A stretch of 13,414 nucleotides of DNA from an uncultured Bacteroides sp. (GTDB taxonomy: Bacteria > Bacteroidota > Bacteroidia > Bacteroidales > Bacteroidaceae), in assembly GCA_947071285.1 (NCBI GenBank), contig CAMTFK010000115.1, forward strand, positions 1-13,414. The letters are read 5' to 3'. Below are positions 6,156-13,394 of this stretch, in pieces. The number at the start of each line of letters is the position of its first letter. The first letter of the stretch is position 1. Under the pieces are notes generated by a model. That model was not told the DNA's origin and searched no databases. It saw nothing but the letters and a program-made list of their open reading frames with translations. Both the position numbers and the translations under genes were made by a program.

Positions 6156-7037
6156 ATGAAGACGAAAAGCAAAAATAATTCTGTATCCTACTTTGATATG
6201 CAGTTCATCACGTCCAGCATCAGTACGACGTTGGTGTTGCTGTTGTTGGGATTAGTGGTATTTTTCGTGCTGACTGCTCACAATCTTTCTGTATATGTGA
6301 AAGAGAATATCAATTTCTCTATTGTCATCAGTGATGATATGAAAGAAGCTGATATTCTGAAATTACAGAAGAAGCTGGACAAGGAAGTCTTCGTGCGTTC
6401 CACGGAGTATATCTCGAAGAAACAGGCACTTCACGAGCAGATCGAGGCAATGGGAACAGACCCGCAGGATTTTCTGGGATATAACCCTCTCCATGCTTCC
6501 ATCGAGGTGAAACTACATTCCGACTATGCGAATACGGACAGCATAGCCAAAATAGAAAAAGAAATAAAGAAGAATACCAATGTGCAGGAAGTGCGCTATC
6601 AGGAAGACCTGATAAATATGGTCAATGAGAATATCCGTAACATCAGTCTGATGCTATTGGGACTGGCTGTATTGCTGGCTTTCATATCCTTTGCATTGAT
6701 AAACAATACCATCCGGCTGACCATTTACTCCAAACGCTTCCTTATTCATACGATGAAGCTGGTGGGGGCAAGTTGGGGCTTTATCCGGCGTCCGTTCCTG
6801 TGGCGCAATTTCTGGATTGGTGTGTTGGCGGCTGTCATTGCCGATGGCATCCTGTGGGCTGCCGCATATTGGCTGGTGGTGTATGAACCCGACCTGATTA
6901 GCGTAATTACGCCCAACGTCATGTTGATGGTTTCCGCTTCGGTACTTGTGTTCGGGGTGTGTATCACATGGTTCTGTGCATACCTCTCCATCAATAAGTT
7001 CCTGCGGATGAAGGCAAGCACGCTGTACTACATATAG
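6156..7037 (+). CDS. ftsX: Cell division protein FtsX (ABC-type permease)
   Basis: FtsX is the membrane half of the FtsEX complex at the division septum, which in well-studied bacteria switches peptidoglycan hydrolases on through their activators. The 293-residue sequence has the expected four-helix plan: a cytoplasmic start (VSYFDMQFITSSIS), TM1 near 22-41, an extracytoplasmic domain of about 120 residues, TM2 near 163-183, TM3 near 217-240 and TM4 near 254-276. The stretch KRFLIHTMKLVGASWGFIRR (193-212) is the typical cytoplasmic coupling segment with KLVGA. It is shorter than the E. coli protein. ftsE is not in the window; the ATPase must be encoded elsewhere. A 26-base spacer separates it from the upstream methyltransferase gene, and a tandem repeat follows its stop directly. 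Confidence 0.93.
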   Translation: MKTKSKNNSVSYFDMQFITSSISTTLVLLLLGLVVFFVLTAHNLSVYVKENINFSIVISDDMKEADILKLQKKLDKEVFVRSTEYISKKQALHEQIEAMGTDPQDFLGYNPLHASIEVKLHSDYANTDSIAKIEKEIKKNTNVQEVRYQEDLINMVNENIRNISLMLLGLAVLLAFISFALINNTIRLTIYSKRFLIHTMKLVGASWGFIRRPFLWRNFWIGVLAAVIADGILWAAAYWLVVYEPDLISVITPNVMLMVSASVLVFGVCITWFCAYLSINKFLRMKASTLYYI

Positions 7038-7079
7038 GTAGTTAGTAGCAAGTAGTTAGTAGTAAGTAGTTAGTAGAAT
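7038..7079 (+). repeat. Three tandem 14-nt GTAGTTAGTAGNAA units
   Basis: GTAGTTAGTAGCAA (7038-7051), GTAGTTAGTAGTAA (7052-7065) and GTAGTTAGTAGAAT (7066-7079) begin at the base after the ftsX stop codon. The template equals that of the pre-folK repeat with GA and AG exchanged. Such an array may change copy number by slippage. Confidence 0.75.
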
Positions 7080-7106
7080 AGTAATGTTATTTATAATATA
7101 GAAGAG

Positions 7107-7361
7107 ATGAGTAAACAGAAATTTGCTTTCGATAAGATCAACTTTATCCTGCTTGCCGTTGCAATGGCGGTGGTGATTATCGGTTTTATCCTGATGACCG
7201 GTCCGGCATCCACACCGACACACTTTGAACCGGATATTTTTAGTGCGAGACGTATCAAGGTGGCTCCGTTGGTTTGCCTTGTGGGTTTCTTGCTCATGAT
7301 ATACGCCGTATTGCGCAAACCACGTGGTGAACAAATGAATAATGAAGGAATGAAAGAATGA
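7107..7361 (+). CDS. DUF3098 small membrane protein
   Basis: This 84-residue protein matches the plan of the Bacteroidetes DUF3098 family: a short basic start (MSKQKFAFDKINF), TM1 near 12-31, a loop of about 20 residues containing PTHFEPDIFSARRI, TM2 near 51-69 and a hydrophilic tail. Both ends are predicted to lie in the cytoplasm. The position between ftsX and uppP is, as I recall, conserved in this phylum and hints at an envelope or division role, but the function is unknown. The tail MNNEGMKE may have drifted. Family assignment is by length, topology and neighbourhood as well as sequence feel. Confidence 0.8.
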   Translation: MSKQKFAFDKINFILLAVAMAVVIIGFILMTGPASTPTHFEPDIFSARRIKVAPLVCLVGFLLMIYAVLRKPRGEQMNNEGMKE

Positions 7362-7373
7362 CAACCTGCATAG

Positions 7374-7403
7374 TTCATAATTTATATTTTATAATTCATA
7401 ATT
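7374..7403. repeat. TTCATAATT direct repeat in an AT-rich spacer
   Basis: TTCATAATT occurs at 7374-7382 and 7395-7403, separated by TATATTTTATAA. The spacer just before uppP is almost entirely A/T. It may simply serve as an unstructured leader for the uppP start at 7411. Confidence 0.5.
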
Positions 7404-7410
7404 AGATTAC

Positions 7411-8214
7411 ATGGAATGGTTTGAGGCGCTCATCCTGGGATTAATCCAGGGTTTGACAGAGTATCTGCCGGTAAGCAGTAGCGGACATTTGGCTATCGGT
7501 TCGGCATTGTTTGGCATCGAGGGAGAAGAGAATCTGGCATTTACGGTAGTGGTGCATGTAGCCACGGTATTCAGTACGATGGTGGTCCTGTGGAAGGAAA
7601 TCGAATGGATATTCAAGGGACTGTTCAAGTGGCAGATGAATGACGAGACACGCTATGTAATCAATATATTGATTTCGATGGTACCTATCGGTATTGTAGG
7701 TGTGTTCTTCAAAGATGAAGTAGAAGCTGTCTTTGGTTCGGGCCTGCTGGTTGTGGGTTGCATGTTGCTGGTGACGGCTGCTTTGCTGTCGTTCTCCTAT
7801 TATTATAAGCCGAAGCAGAAAGAGAATATATCTATGAAAGATGCATTCATTATCGGTCTGGCCCAAGCTTGTGCTGTGCTTCCGGGACTTTCACGCTCGG
7901 GCACCACAATTGCTACAGGTTTGTTGTTGGGAGATAATAAAGCGAAACTGGCTCAGTTCTCTTTCTTGATGGTGATGCCGCCGATATTGGGCGAAGGATT
8001 GCTGGATGGTATGAAGCTGATGAAAGGTGAAGATATTGCAGGCAGCATTTCAACGCTGTCATTGCTGATAGGTTTCATTGCCGCTTTTGTATCGGGTTGC
8101 CTGGCTTGTAAATGGATGATTAACATTGTGAAGAAGGGTAAGCTGGTATATTTCGCTATCTATTGTGCGATTGCCGGTATTATAACCATCGTTTTGTCAC
8201 AAATGCAAGGATAA
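7411..8214 (+). CDS. uppP: Undecaprenyl-diphosphatase UppP (BacA)
   Basis: UppP removes one phosphate from undecaprenyl diphosphate so that the lipid carrier can be reused for peptidoglycan and other surface polymers; overproduction of the family gives bacitracin resistance. The 267-residue protein carries both signature motifs. QGLTEYLPVSSSGHL (13-27) includes Glu17, the Ser cluster at 22-24 and His26. LPGLSRSGTTIATGLLLG (157-174) includes Arg162. The rest is a chain of hydrophobic helices, as expected for this polytopic inner-membrane enzyme with its active site facing the periplasm. Length is normal for the family. The stop codon lies 3 bases before the truB start, so the two are probably translationally coupled. 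Confidence 0.96.
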   Translation: MEWFEALILGLIQGLTEYLPVSSSGHLAIGSALFGIEGEENLAFTVVVHVATVFSTMVVLWKEIEWIFKGLFKWQMNDETRYVINILISMVPIGIVGVFFKDEVEAVFGSGLLVVGCMLLVTAALLSFSYYYKPKQKENISMKDAFIIGLAQACAVLPGLSRSGTTIATGLLLGDNKAKLAQFSFLMVMPPILGEGLLDGMKLMKGEDIAGSISTLSLLIGFIAAFVSGCLACKWMINIVKKGKLVYFAIYCAIAGIITIVLSQMQG

Positions 8215-8217
8215 CGA

Positions 8218-8919
8218 ATGAAATTTAAAGAAGGAGAAGTACTTTATTTCAATAAACCGCTGGGCTGGACCTCATTCAAGGTCGTGGGACATGCACGTTA
8301 CCACATCTGCCGGCGGATGGGAGTGAAGAAATTGAAAGTAGGCCATGCCGGCACGCTCGACCCTCTGGCTACAGGGGTGATGATTATTTGCACCGGTAAG
8401 GCAACGAAGCGGATTGAAGAGTTCCAATATCATACGAAGGAGTATGTTGCCACCATTCAGTTGGGCGCCACCACTCCCTCTTACGACCTGGAACACGAGA
8501 TAGATGCCACTTATCCCACGGAGCACATCACCCGGGAGCTGGTGGAAGAGACATTGAAAACATTCATCGGTGAGATACAGCAGGTGCCCCCCGCTTTTTC
8601 CGCCTGTATGGTGAATGGCAAGCGCGCCTATGACCTGGCACGCAAGGGCGAAGAAGTGGAGTTGAAACCGAAGTTGCTGGTGATTGACGAGATAGAGTTG
8701 CTGGAATGTAACCTGCCGGAAATCAAGGTTCGCGTGGTATGCAGCAAAGGTACGTATATCCGTGCCCTGGCTCGCGACATCGGTGAGGCGCTACAGAGCG
8801 GTGCCCATCTGACAGCTCTGGAACGTACCCGCGTGGGTGATGTTCGGCTGGCGGATTGCCTCGACCCGATGGATTTCAAGGAGTGGATAGACGCTCAGGA
8901 GATAGAAACAGAAGAATAA
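8218..8919 (+). CDS. truB: tRNA pseudouridine(55) synthase TruB
   Basis: TruB converts U55 in the T-loop of nearly all elongator tRNAs to pseudouridine and also helps tRNA fold. The catalytic aspartate is Asp48 in GHAGTLDPLATGV (42-54). Tyr76 in HTKEYVATIQLG and KGTYIRALARDIG (177-189) are the other conserved active-site motifs, and PPAFSACMVNGKRAYDLAR covers the nucleotide-binding stretch. At 233 residues it is about 80 shorter than the E. coli enzyme and appears to lack most of the C-terminal PUA-like domain, as is usual for short bacterial TruB forms. It starts 3 bases after the uppP stop and is followed after 18 bases by queA, another tRNA-modification gene. Confidence 0.96.
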   Translation: MKFKEGEVLYFNKPLGWTSFKVVGHARYHICRRMGVKKLKVGHAGTLDPLATGVMIICTGKATKRIEEFQYHTKEYVATIQLGATTPSYDLEHEIDATYPTEHITRELVEETLKTFIGEIQQVPPAFSACMVNGKRAYDLARKGEEVELKPKLLVIDEIELLECNLPEIKVRVVCSKGTYIRALARDIGEALQSGAHLTALERTRVGDVRLADCLDPMDFKEWIDAQEIETEE

Positions 8920-8937
8920 CTTAAAGAAAGAATAGGT

Positions 8938-9996
8938 ATGAAACTATCGCAATTTAAATTTAAGCTTCCGGAAGAGAAGATTGCCTTGCACCCGACAAAG
9001 TACAGAGATGAGTCGCGCCTGATGGTGCTGCACAGAAAGACAGGCGAGATTGAACACAAGGAATTCAAGGATGTCCTGAACTACTTTGATGACAAGGATG
9101 TGTTCATCTTCAATGACACGAAGGTATTCCCCGCCCGTCTGTATGGCAACAAGGAGAAGACCGGTGCCCGTATTGAAGTGTTCCTTTTGCGTGAGTTGAA
9201 CGAAGAACTTCGTCTGTGGGATGTATTGGTAGACCCTGCACGTAAAATCCGTATCGGTAACAAACTGTATTTCGGTGATGACGACTCTATGGTAGCCGAG
9301 GTTATCGACAATACGACGTCTCGTGGTCGTACGCTCCGTTTCCTCTATGACGGTCCGCACGATGAGTTCAAGAAGGCTTTGTATGCACTGGGTGAAACCC
9401 CACTGCCTCATAGCATCATCAATCGCCCTGTAGAGCCGGATGACTCAGAACGTTTCCAGTCTATCTTTGCCCGCAACGAAGGTGCGGTGACGGCTCCTAC
9501 TGCCAGTCTGCACTTCAGCCGCGAGTTACTGAAACGTCTTGAAATCAAGGGTATCGACTTTGCTTATATCACGTTGCATGCCGGGTTGGGTAATTTCCGT
9601 GATATTGATGTGGAAGACCTCACGAAGCACAAGACGGACTCTGAACAGATGATTGTAAACGAAGAGGCTGTCAGCATAGTGAACCGTGCCAAAGATATGA
9701 ACAGACAGGTTTGTGCTGTTGGTACTACCGTGATGCGTGCCATCGAGAGCACCGTGAGCACAGACGGACATCTGAAATCATACGAAGGCTGGACAAATAA
9801 GTTCATCTTCCCTCCCTACGACTTTACGGTAGCGAACTCGATGATTTCCAACTTCCACATGCCGCTTTCCACATTACTGATGATTGTTGCCGCTTTCGGT
9901 GGTTACGACCAAGTGATGGAGGCGTATAACGTGGCTTTGAAGGAAGGTTACCGTTTCGGTACTTATGGTGATGCGATGTTGATTACGGACAAGTAA
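8938..9996 (+). CDS. queA: S-adenosylmethionine:tRNA ribosyltransferase-isomerase QueA
   Basis: QueA transfers and rearranges the ribosyl group of SAM onto preQ1 in tRNA to make epoxyqueuosine, the penultimate step of queuosine synthesis at wobble position 34. The 352-residue protein has the expected landmarks: NDTKVFPARLYG (59-70), GAVTAPTASLHFSRELL (182-198), ITLHAGLGNFRDIDVEDL (211-228), VGTTVMRAIES (261-271), SMISNFHMPLSTLLMIVAAF (301-320) and RFGTYGDAMLI (339-349) at the C-terminus. Some motif positions differ from the proteobacterial form (SLHF for GLHF, HAGLGNFRD for HVGAGTFRP); I take this as phylum divergence and not loss of function. The upstream spacer is A-rich, with AAAGAAAG near the start. 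Length is normal. Confidence 0.95.
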   Translation: MKLSQFKFKLPEEKIALHPTKYRDESRLMVLHRKTGEIEHKEFKDVLNYFDDKDVFIFNDTKVFPARLYGNKEKTGARIEVFLLRELNEELRLWDVLVDPARKIRIGNKLYFGDDDSMVAEVIDNTTSRGRTLRFLYDGPHDEFKKALYALGETPLPHSIINRPVEPDDSERFQSIFARNEGAVTAPTASLHFSRELLKRLEIKGIDFAYITLHAGLGNFRDIDVEDLTKHKTDSEQMIVNEEAVSIVNRAKDMNRQVCAVGTTVMRAIESTVSTDGHLKSYEGWTNKFIFPPYDFTVANSMISNFHMPLSTLLMIVAAFGGYDQVMEAYNVALKEGYRFGTYGDAMLITDK

Positions 9997-10000
9997 AGAG

Positions 10001-10079
10001 AGTGATTAGTGGTAAGTGATTAGTGATAAACAGGCTTTGCAGTGTCACTCTAATCACTAATCACTAATCGTTAATCACT
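10001..10079. repeat. 29-nt inverted repeat between queA and folK
   Basis: The left arm 10001-10029, itself two 14-nt units GTGATTAGTGGTAA and GTGATTAGTGATAA, is complementary to 10051-10079 at 24 of 29 positions across a 21-base spacer. The right arm ends one base before the folK ATG, so a folded transcript would bury the folK initiation region. It lacks a T-tract and does not look like an intrinsic terminator. Confidence 0.75.
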
Positions 10080-10080
10080 T

Positions 10081-10545
10081 ATGAACGTTTATTTCGGTTT
10101 AGGAACTAATCTCGGTGATAAGGAGCAAAACCTCCGTCTTGCCGTGCAGCATATAGAAGAGCGGATAGGGAAGATTGTTTCCCTGTCCGCTTTTTATGCT
10201 ACTGCCCCGTGGGGCTTTACCTCTGATAATGCTTTTCTGAATGCTGCCGTCTGTGCGGAGACTTCGCTTCCGGCGTTGGAGATACTTTCTATCACCCAAT
10301 CCATCGAGCAGGAAATGGGGCGTACCCATAAATCTGTGAATGGTGTGTATGGTGACCGTGTGATAGACGTTGATTTGTTGTTGTATGATGATCTTATTCT
10401 GGATACTTCTACACTGAAATTGCCTCATCCGCTGATGCAGGAACGCCGCTTCGTGATGGAGCCATTGGCAGAGATAGCGCCTGATGTGGTGCATCCGGTG
10501 TTGGGAAAGACATTGGGGAATATCTATCGTGATATGACTGACTAA
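10081..10545 (+). CDS. folK: HPPK (6-hydroxymethyl-7,8-dihydropterin pyrophosphokinase) FolK
   Basis: FolK transfers pyrophosphate from ATP to 6-hydroxymethyl-7,8-dihydropterin, the step before dihydropteroate synthase in folate synthesis. The 154-residue protein is of normal length and has the full set of signatures: GLGTNLGDKEQNL (6-18), FLNAAV (52-57), GDRVIDVDLLLYDD (91-104) with the Mg-binding Asp96 and Asp98, and LPHPLMQERRFVMEPLAEIAP (114-134). The start is fixed by the motif close to the N-terminus. A large inverted repeat abuts the start codon and could limit translation. The flippase-like gene follows after 16 bases. Confidence 0.96.
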   Translation: MNVYFGLGTNLGDKEQNLRLAVQHIEERIGKIVSLSAFYATAPWGFTSDNAFLNAAVCAETSLPALEILSITQSIEQEMGRTHKSVNGVYGDRVIDVDLLLYDDLILDTSTLKLPHPLMQERRFVMEPLAEIAPDVVHPVLGKTLGNIYRDMTD

Positions 10546-10561
10546 TAACTGGTTTCCTGCA

Positions 10562-11572
10562 ATGAAGAATAAATACCGCAACTTGTTTTTGCTTTTCGGC
10601 ATACTCGCCATTGCCATCATGCTCTGCACAATGGAGATGGATTATTCCGATATCTGGGAGAACATGAAACGCGTAGGTTTCTGGTTTCCCGCAATCATGC
10701 TGCTATGGTTTTTTGTTTACCTGATAAATACCTGTTCCTGGTATCTGATAATCAGGGACGACCGTAAATACCGTGTTCCCTTCTGGACGGTCTGTAAGCT
10801 GTCCATCACAGGTTTTGCCATTAACTATGCCACTCCCGGCGGCCTGATGGGTGGCGAACCATACAGGATTATGGAACTGACTCCTTACGTTGGTGTCAGT
10901 AAAGCCACTTCTTCCGTCATTCTGTATGTGATGATGCACATCTTTTCTCATTTCTGGTTTTGGTTCCTTTCCATCTTCCTCTACATCGCCCTGTATCCCA
11001 TTAACTCTTTCATGGTTGGGCTGCTTATTGCAATAGGCGCTTTCTGCTTATTAGCCATCTATTTCTTTTCCCGCGGATATAAGAACGGCATGACGGTGAA
11101 AACCTTTCTTTTTCTGCAAAAGGTTCCATTCGTAAAGAAATGGGCATGCCGTTTCCTTGCCACCCGGAAAGGGACATTGGAACAGATAGACAGTCAGATA
11201 GCCTTGCTTCACAGCCAGCATAAGGTTACTTTCTACAGTTCGTTGCTGCTGGAACTTTCCGCCCGAATCCTTTCCAGTCTTGAAATCTATATCATTCTGA
11301 GTGTCTTCACACCGGATGTCAACTGGTGGGACTGTGTGCTGATACTGGCTTTCTCTTCCCTGTTCAGTAATCTGATATTCTTTTTCCCGATGCAACTGGG
11401 TGCACGAGAGGGCGGACTGGCATTGGCTGTGGATGGGCTGCATATGTCCGCAGCACTGGGTGTCTATGTAGGATTGATTACCCGGTTGCGCGAACTGCTG
11501 TGGATAGCTATTGGAATGGTTCTGATTAAAATAGGTAATAAGAAGCCGGAAGAGCCTTCTTCCGAAAGTTGA
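10562..11572 (+). CDS. Flippase-like integral membrane protein (LPG_synthase_TM / UPF0104 type)
   Basis: The 336-residue protein is mostly hydrophobic, with about seven or eight predicted membrane helices and short charged loops. It matches the membrane domain found alone in many bacteria and joined to a synthetase domain in MprF. Visible family signatures are the NYATPGGLMGGEPYR stretch (88-102), FFFPMQLGAREGGLALA (273-289) and TRLRELLW (307-314). No soluble aminoacyl-transferase domain is attached, so it should not itself make lysyl-phosphatidylglycerol. Related stand-alone proteins are thought to move or bind lipids. The C-terminus ends in a short polar tail (KKPEEPSSES). It is the last gene of the rightward run, and a small hairpin with a T-run follows within 20 bases. 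Confidence 0.85.
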   Translation: MKNKYRNLFLLFGILAIAIMLCTMEMDYSDIWENMKRVGFWFPAIMLLWFFVYLINTCSWYLIIRDDRKYRVPFWTVCKLSITGFAINYATPGGLMGGEPYRIMELTPYVGVSKATSSVILYVMMHIFSHFWFWFLSIFLYIALYPINSFMVGLLIAIGAFCLLAIYFFSRGYKNGMTVKTFLFLQKVPFVKKWACRFLATRKGTLEQIDSQIALLHSQHKVTFYSSLLLELSARILSSLEIYIILSVFTPDVNWWDCVLILAFSSLFSNLIFFFPMQLGAREGGLALAVDGLHMSAALGVYVGLITRLRELLWIAIGMVLIKIGNKKPEEPSSES

Positions 11573-11585
11573 ATAGACGCTGCCT

Positions 11586-11606
11586 TACCTATCTATAGGT
11601 ATTTTT
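11586..11606 (+). terminator. Candidate intrinsic terminator of the eight-gene run
   Basis: TACCTAT (11586-11592) and ATAGGTA (11595-11601) are perfect complements around CT, and five T residues follow at 11602-11606. The stem is short and A/T-rich, so it is probably weak. It separates the operon from the metK promoter. Confidence 0.5.
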
Positions 11607-11671
11607 CTGCTTACAAGCGCATATTTTCGTTAATACTTTCTTGATTGTATTCCATATTCATAGAAAACCTT

Positions 11672-11679
11672 TATCTTTG
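11672..11679 (+). promoter_or_regulatory. metK promoter -7 box
   Basis: TATCTTTG is a perfect match to the Bacteroides -7 consensus TAnnTTTG. TTG triplets at 11641 and 11645 lie somewhat too far upstream to be an ideal -33 element. Transcription should begin near 11684-11688, leaving a leader of about 145 bases that contains the candidate riboswitch and a short ORF. Confidence 0.65.
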
Positions 11680-11694
11680 CACCCGAAAAATGAA

Positions 11695-11742
11695 TGTGGA
11701 AAGATTTGAGTAGCTTGCAACCACAGAAAAAAATGCTAAAAC
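11695..11742 (+). ncRNA. Candidate SAM-II riboswitch in the metK leader
   Basis: The leader fits the SAM-II pseudoknot aptamer, a family known from alphaproteobacteria and Bacteroidetes. A P1 stem is formed by TGTGG (11695-11699) and CCACA (11721-11725). Its loop holds the conserved GATTT (11703-11707) and TTGCAA (11715-11720). After P1 comes an A-rich stretch and GCTAAAA (11735-11741), whose GCTA pairs with TAGC (11711-11714) in the loop to make the pseudoknot. Recognition is from memory of the consensus. Placement ahead of SAM synthetase, the enzyme that makes the ligand, supports feedback control. The aptamer ends about 90 bases before the metK ATG, so the control step is not simple masking of the start as in the compact alphaproteobacterial examples. 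Confidence 0.72.
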
Positions 11743-11764
11743 AACATCCTTTTCTGACGGCTTC

Positions 11765-11806
11765 ATGCTGATGCTCCTACTCATATCCCTTCCTTTCATT
11801 CTTTAA
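11765..11806 (+). CDS. Possible 13-codon leader ORF upstream of metK
   Basis: Just after the aptamer an ATG opens the short frame MLMLLLISLPFIL, ending at TAA (11804-11806), 24 bases before metK. It is hydrophobic and starts Met-Leu-Met. Translation could connect aptamer folding to metK expression, or the frame may be chance. There is no strong ribosome-binding sequence, which is normal in this phylum and so not informative. Confidence 0.25.
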   Translation: MLMLLLISLPFIL

Positions 11807-11830
11807 TTATTCATTTTTAATTTTGTAATA

Positions 11831-13123
11831 ATGGGATATTTATTCACATCCGAATCGGTGTCTGAAGGACACCCCGACAAAGTGGCCGATCAAATATCGG
11901 ACGCTGTGCTTGACAAACTGTTGGCTTACGACCCCAGTTCGAAAGTAGCTTGCGAAACTCTGGTAACTACCGGACAGGTAGTGCTGGCTGGAGAAGTGAA
12001 AACCAAAGCGTACGTTGACCTACAACTCATTGCGCGCGAAGTAATTCAGAAAATCGGCTATACCAAGGGCGAGTACATGTTCGAAAGTAACTCGTGTGGT
12101 GTATTGTCCGCTATTCATGAGCAAAGTCCCGACATTAACCGTGGTGTAGAGCGCCAGGACCCTATGGAACAGGGTGCAGGCGACCAAGGAATGATGTTTG
12201 GCTATGCTACTAACGAGACAGAAAATTACATGCCTCTTTCTCTCGACTTGTCACACCGCATACTGCAAGTGTTGGCCGACATCCGTCGCGAAGGTAAGGA
12301 AATGACTTATCTCCGTCCCGACTCCAAGAGCCAGGTAACCATTGAATACGATGATAACGGAATGCCCGTTCGCATCGATACGATTGTAGTTTCTACCCAG
12401 CACGATGACTTCATCCAGCCTGCTGACGACAGTGAAGCTGCCCAGTTGAAAGCAGATGAAGAAATGCTTGCCACCATTCGCCGGGATGTAATCAGCATTC
12501 TGATGCCGCGTGTGATAGCTTCTATTCATGCAGAGAAAGTACTTGCATTATTCAACGACCACATCACGTACCACGTTAATCCTACCGGAAAGTTTGTTAT
12601 CGGCGGTCCTCACGGAGATACAGGTCTGACGGGACGTAAGATTATCGTAGATACTTACGGAGGCAAGGGTGCTCATGGCGGTGGCGCTTTCTCCGGTAAA
12701 GACCCCTCGAAGGTAGACCGTAGTGCTGCTTATGCAGCCCGTCACATTGCCAAGAACCTGGTAGCTGCCGGTGTGGCCGATGAAATGTTGGTGCAGGTGT
12801 CTTATGCTATCGGCGTTGCACGCCCCATCAATATCTACGTCAATACTTACGGACGCGGCCATGTAAACATGAGCGACGGTGAGATTGCGAAGAAGATTGA
12901 TGAACTCTTCGACCTTCGTCCGAAGGCTATCGAGGATCGCTTGAAACTTCGTAACCCTATCTATCAGGAAACTGCTGCTTACGGACATCTGGGACGTGAA
13001 CCGCAGGTTGTTACCAAGCACTTCAAATCCCGCTATGAAGGTGACAAGGATGTAGAGGTAGAACTCTTCACTTGGGAGAAACTGGATTATGTGGATAAGG
13101 TGAAAGCCGCTTTCGGTTTATAA
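11831..13123 (+). CDS. metK: S-adenosylmethionine synthetase MetK
   Basis: MetK joins methionine and ATP to make SAM, releasing phosphate and pyrophosphate. Signature motifs are present: SEGHPDKVADQISDAVLD (11-28) with His14, Asp16 and Lys17; EQGAGDQGMMFGYA (113-126), the ATP-binding loop; IGGPHGDTGLTGRKIIVDTY (257-276); and GGKGAHGGGAFSGKDPSKVD (277-296), the phosphate-binding segment. The protein has 430 residues, about 45 more than the E. coli enzyme. Much of the extra length seems to lie around 195-230 (QPADDSEAAQLKADEEMLA), a polar stretch ahead of the central domain. It is transcribed alone from its own promoter, with a SAM-II-like leader and a strong terminator, which suits feedback control by its product. 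Confidence 0.97.
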   Translation: MGYLFTSESVSEGHPDKVADQISDAVLDKLLAYDPSSKVACETLVTTGQVVLAGEVKTKAYVDLQLIAREVIQKIGYTKGEYMFESNSCGVLSAIHEQSPDINRGVERQDPMEQGAGDQGMMFGYATNETENYMPLSLDLSHRILQVLADIRREGKEMTYLRPDSKSQVTIEYDDNGMPVRIDTIVVSTQHDDFIQPADDSEAAQLKADEEMLATIRRDVISILMPRVIASIHAEKVLALFNDHITYHVNPTGKFVIGGPHGDTGLTGRKIIVDTYGGKGAHGGGAFSGKDPSKVDRSAAYAARHIAKNLVAAGVADEMLVQVSYAIGVARPINIYVNTYGRGHVNMSDGEIAKKIDELFDLRPKAIEDRLKLRNPIYQETAAYGHLGREPQVVTKHFKSRYEGDKDVEVELFTWEKLDYVDKVKAAFGL

Positions 13124-13167
13124 TCTTCAATTAGTAATCAGCGTAGCTTTACAAGCTATTTACATAG

Positions 13168-13217
13168 AAGTCGCCCTGCTCTGTTCTGTCTCTACAGAAG
13201 GAGAGGGCGACTTTTTA
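13168..13217 (+). terminator. Strong intrinsic terminator after metK
   Basis: AAGTCGCCCT (13168-13177) and AGGGCGACTT (13204-13213) form a perfect 10-bp G/C-rich stem whose 3' side runs into TTTTT (13212-13216). Inside, TTCTGT (13184-13189) and ACAGAA (13194-13199) form a second perfect stem with a CTCT loop. The structure begins 44 bases after the metK stop codon. Confidence 0.9.
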
Positions 13218-13394
13218 TTTGGGATGTCTCGCATGAGGAAAACAAGGATTATATCTTTCAATATTAAATAATCGGTTACTACCTTTTCATGAAACTTCCT
13301 TTGCTATATTTTGTGATATATTCGAATCAAGAGTTGAAATTCGTTTATTTCGGTATAGAAATGAAGCAAATGATAAGCGATACTATCTTAATTC

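Noticed and set aside
10001..10079. Inverted repeat as the queA terminator
   Set aside because: There is no T-tract, the stem is A/T-rich with several mismatches, and the downstream gene begins one base later.
12548..13021. 157-codon minus-strand open frame opposite metK
   Set aside because: It overlaps the most conserved part of metK and shows no protein-like features of its own.
13233..13271. 12-codon frame MRKTRIISFNIK after metK
   Set aside because: It is too short, has no promoter or context, and is indistinguishable from chance.
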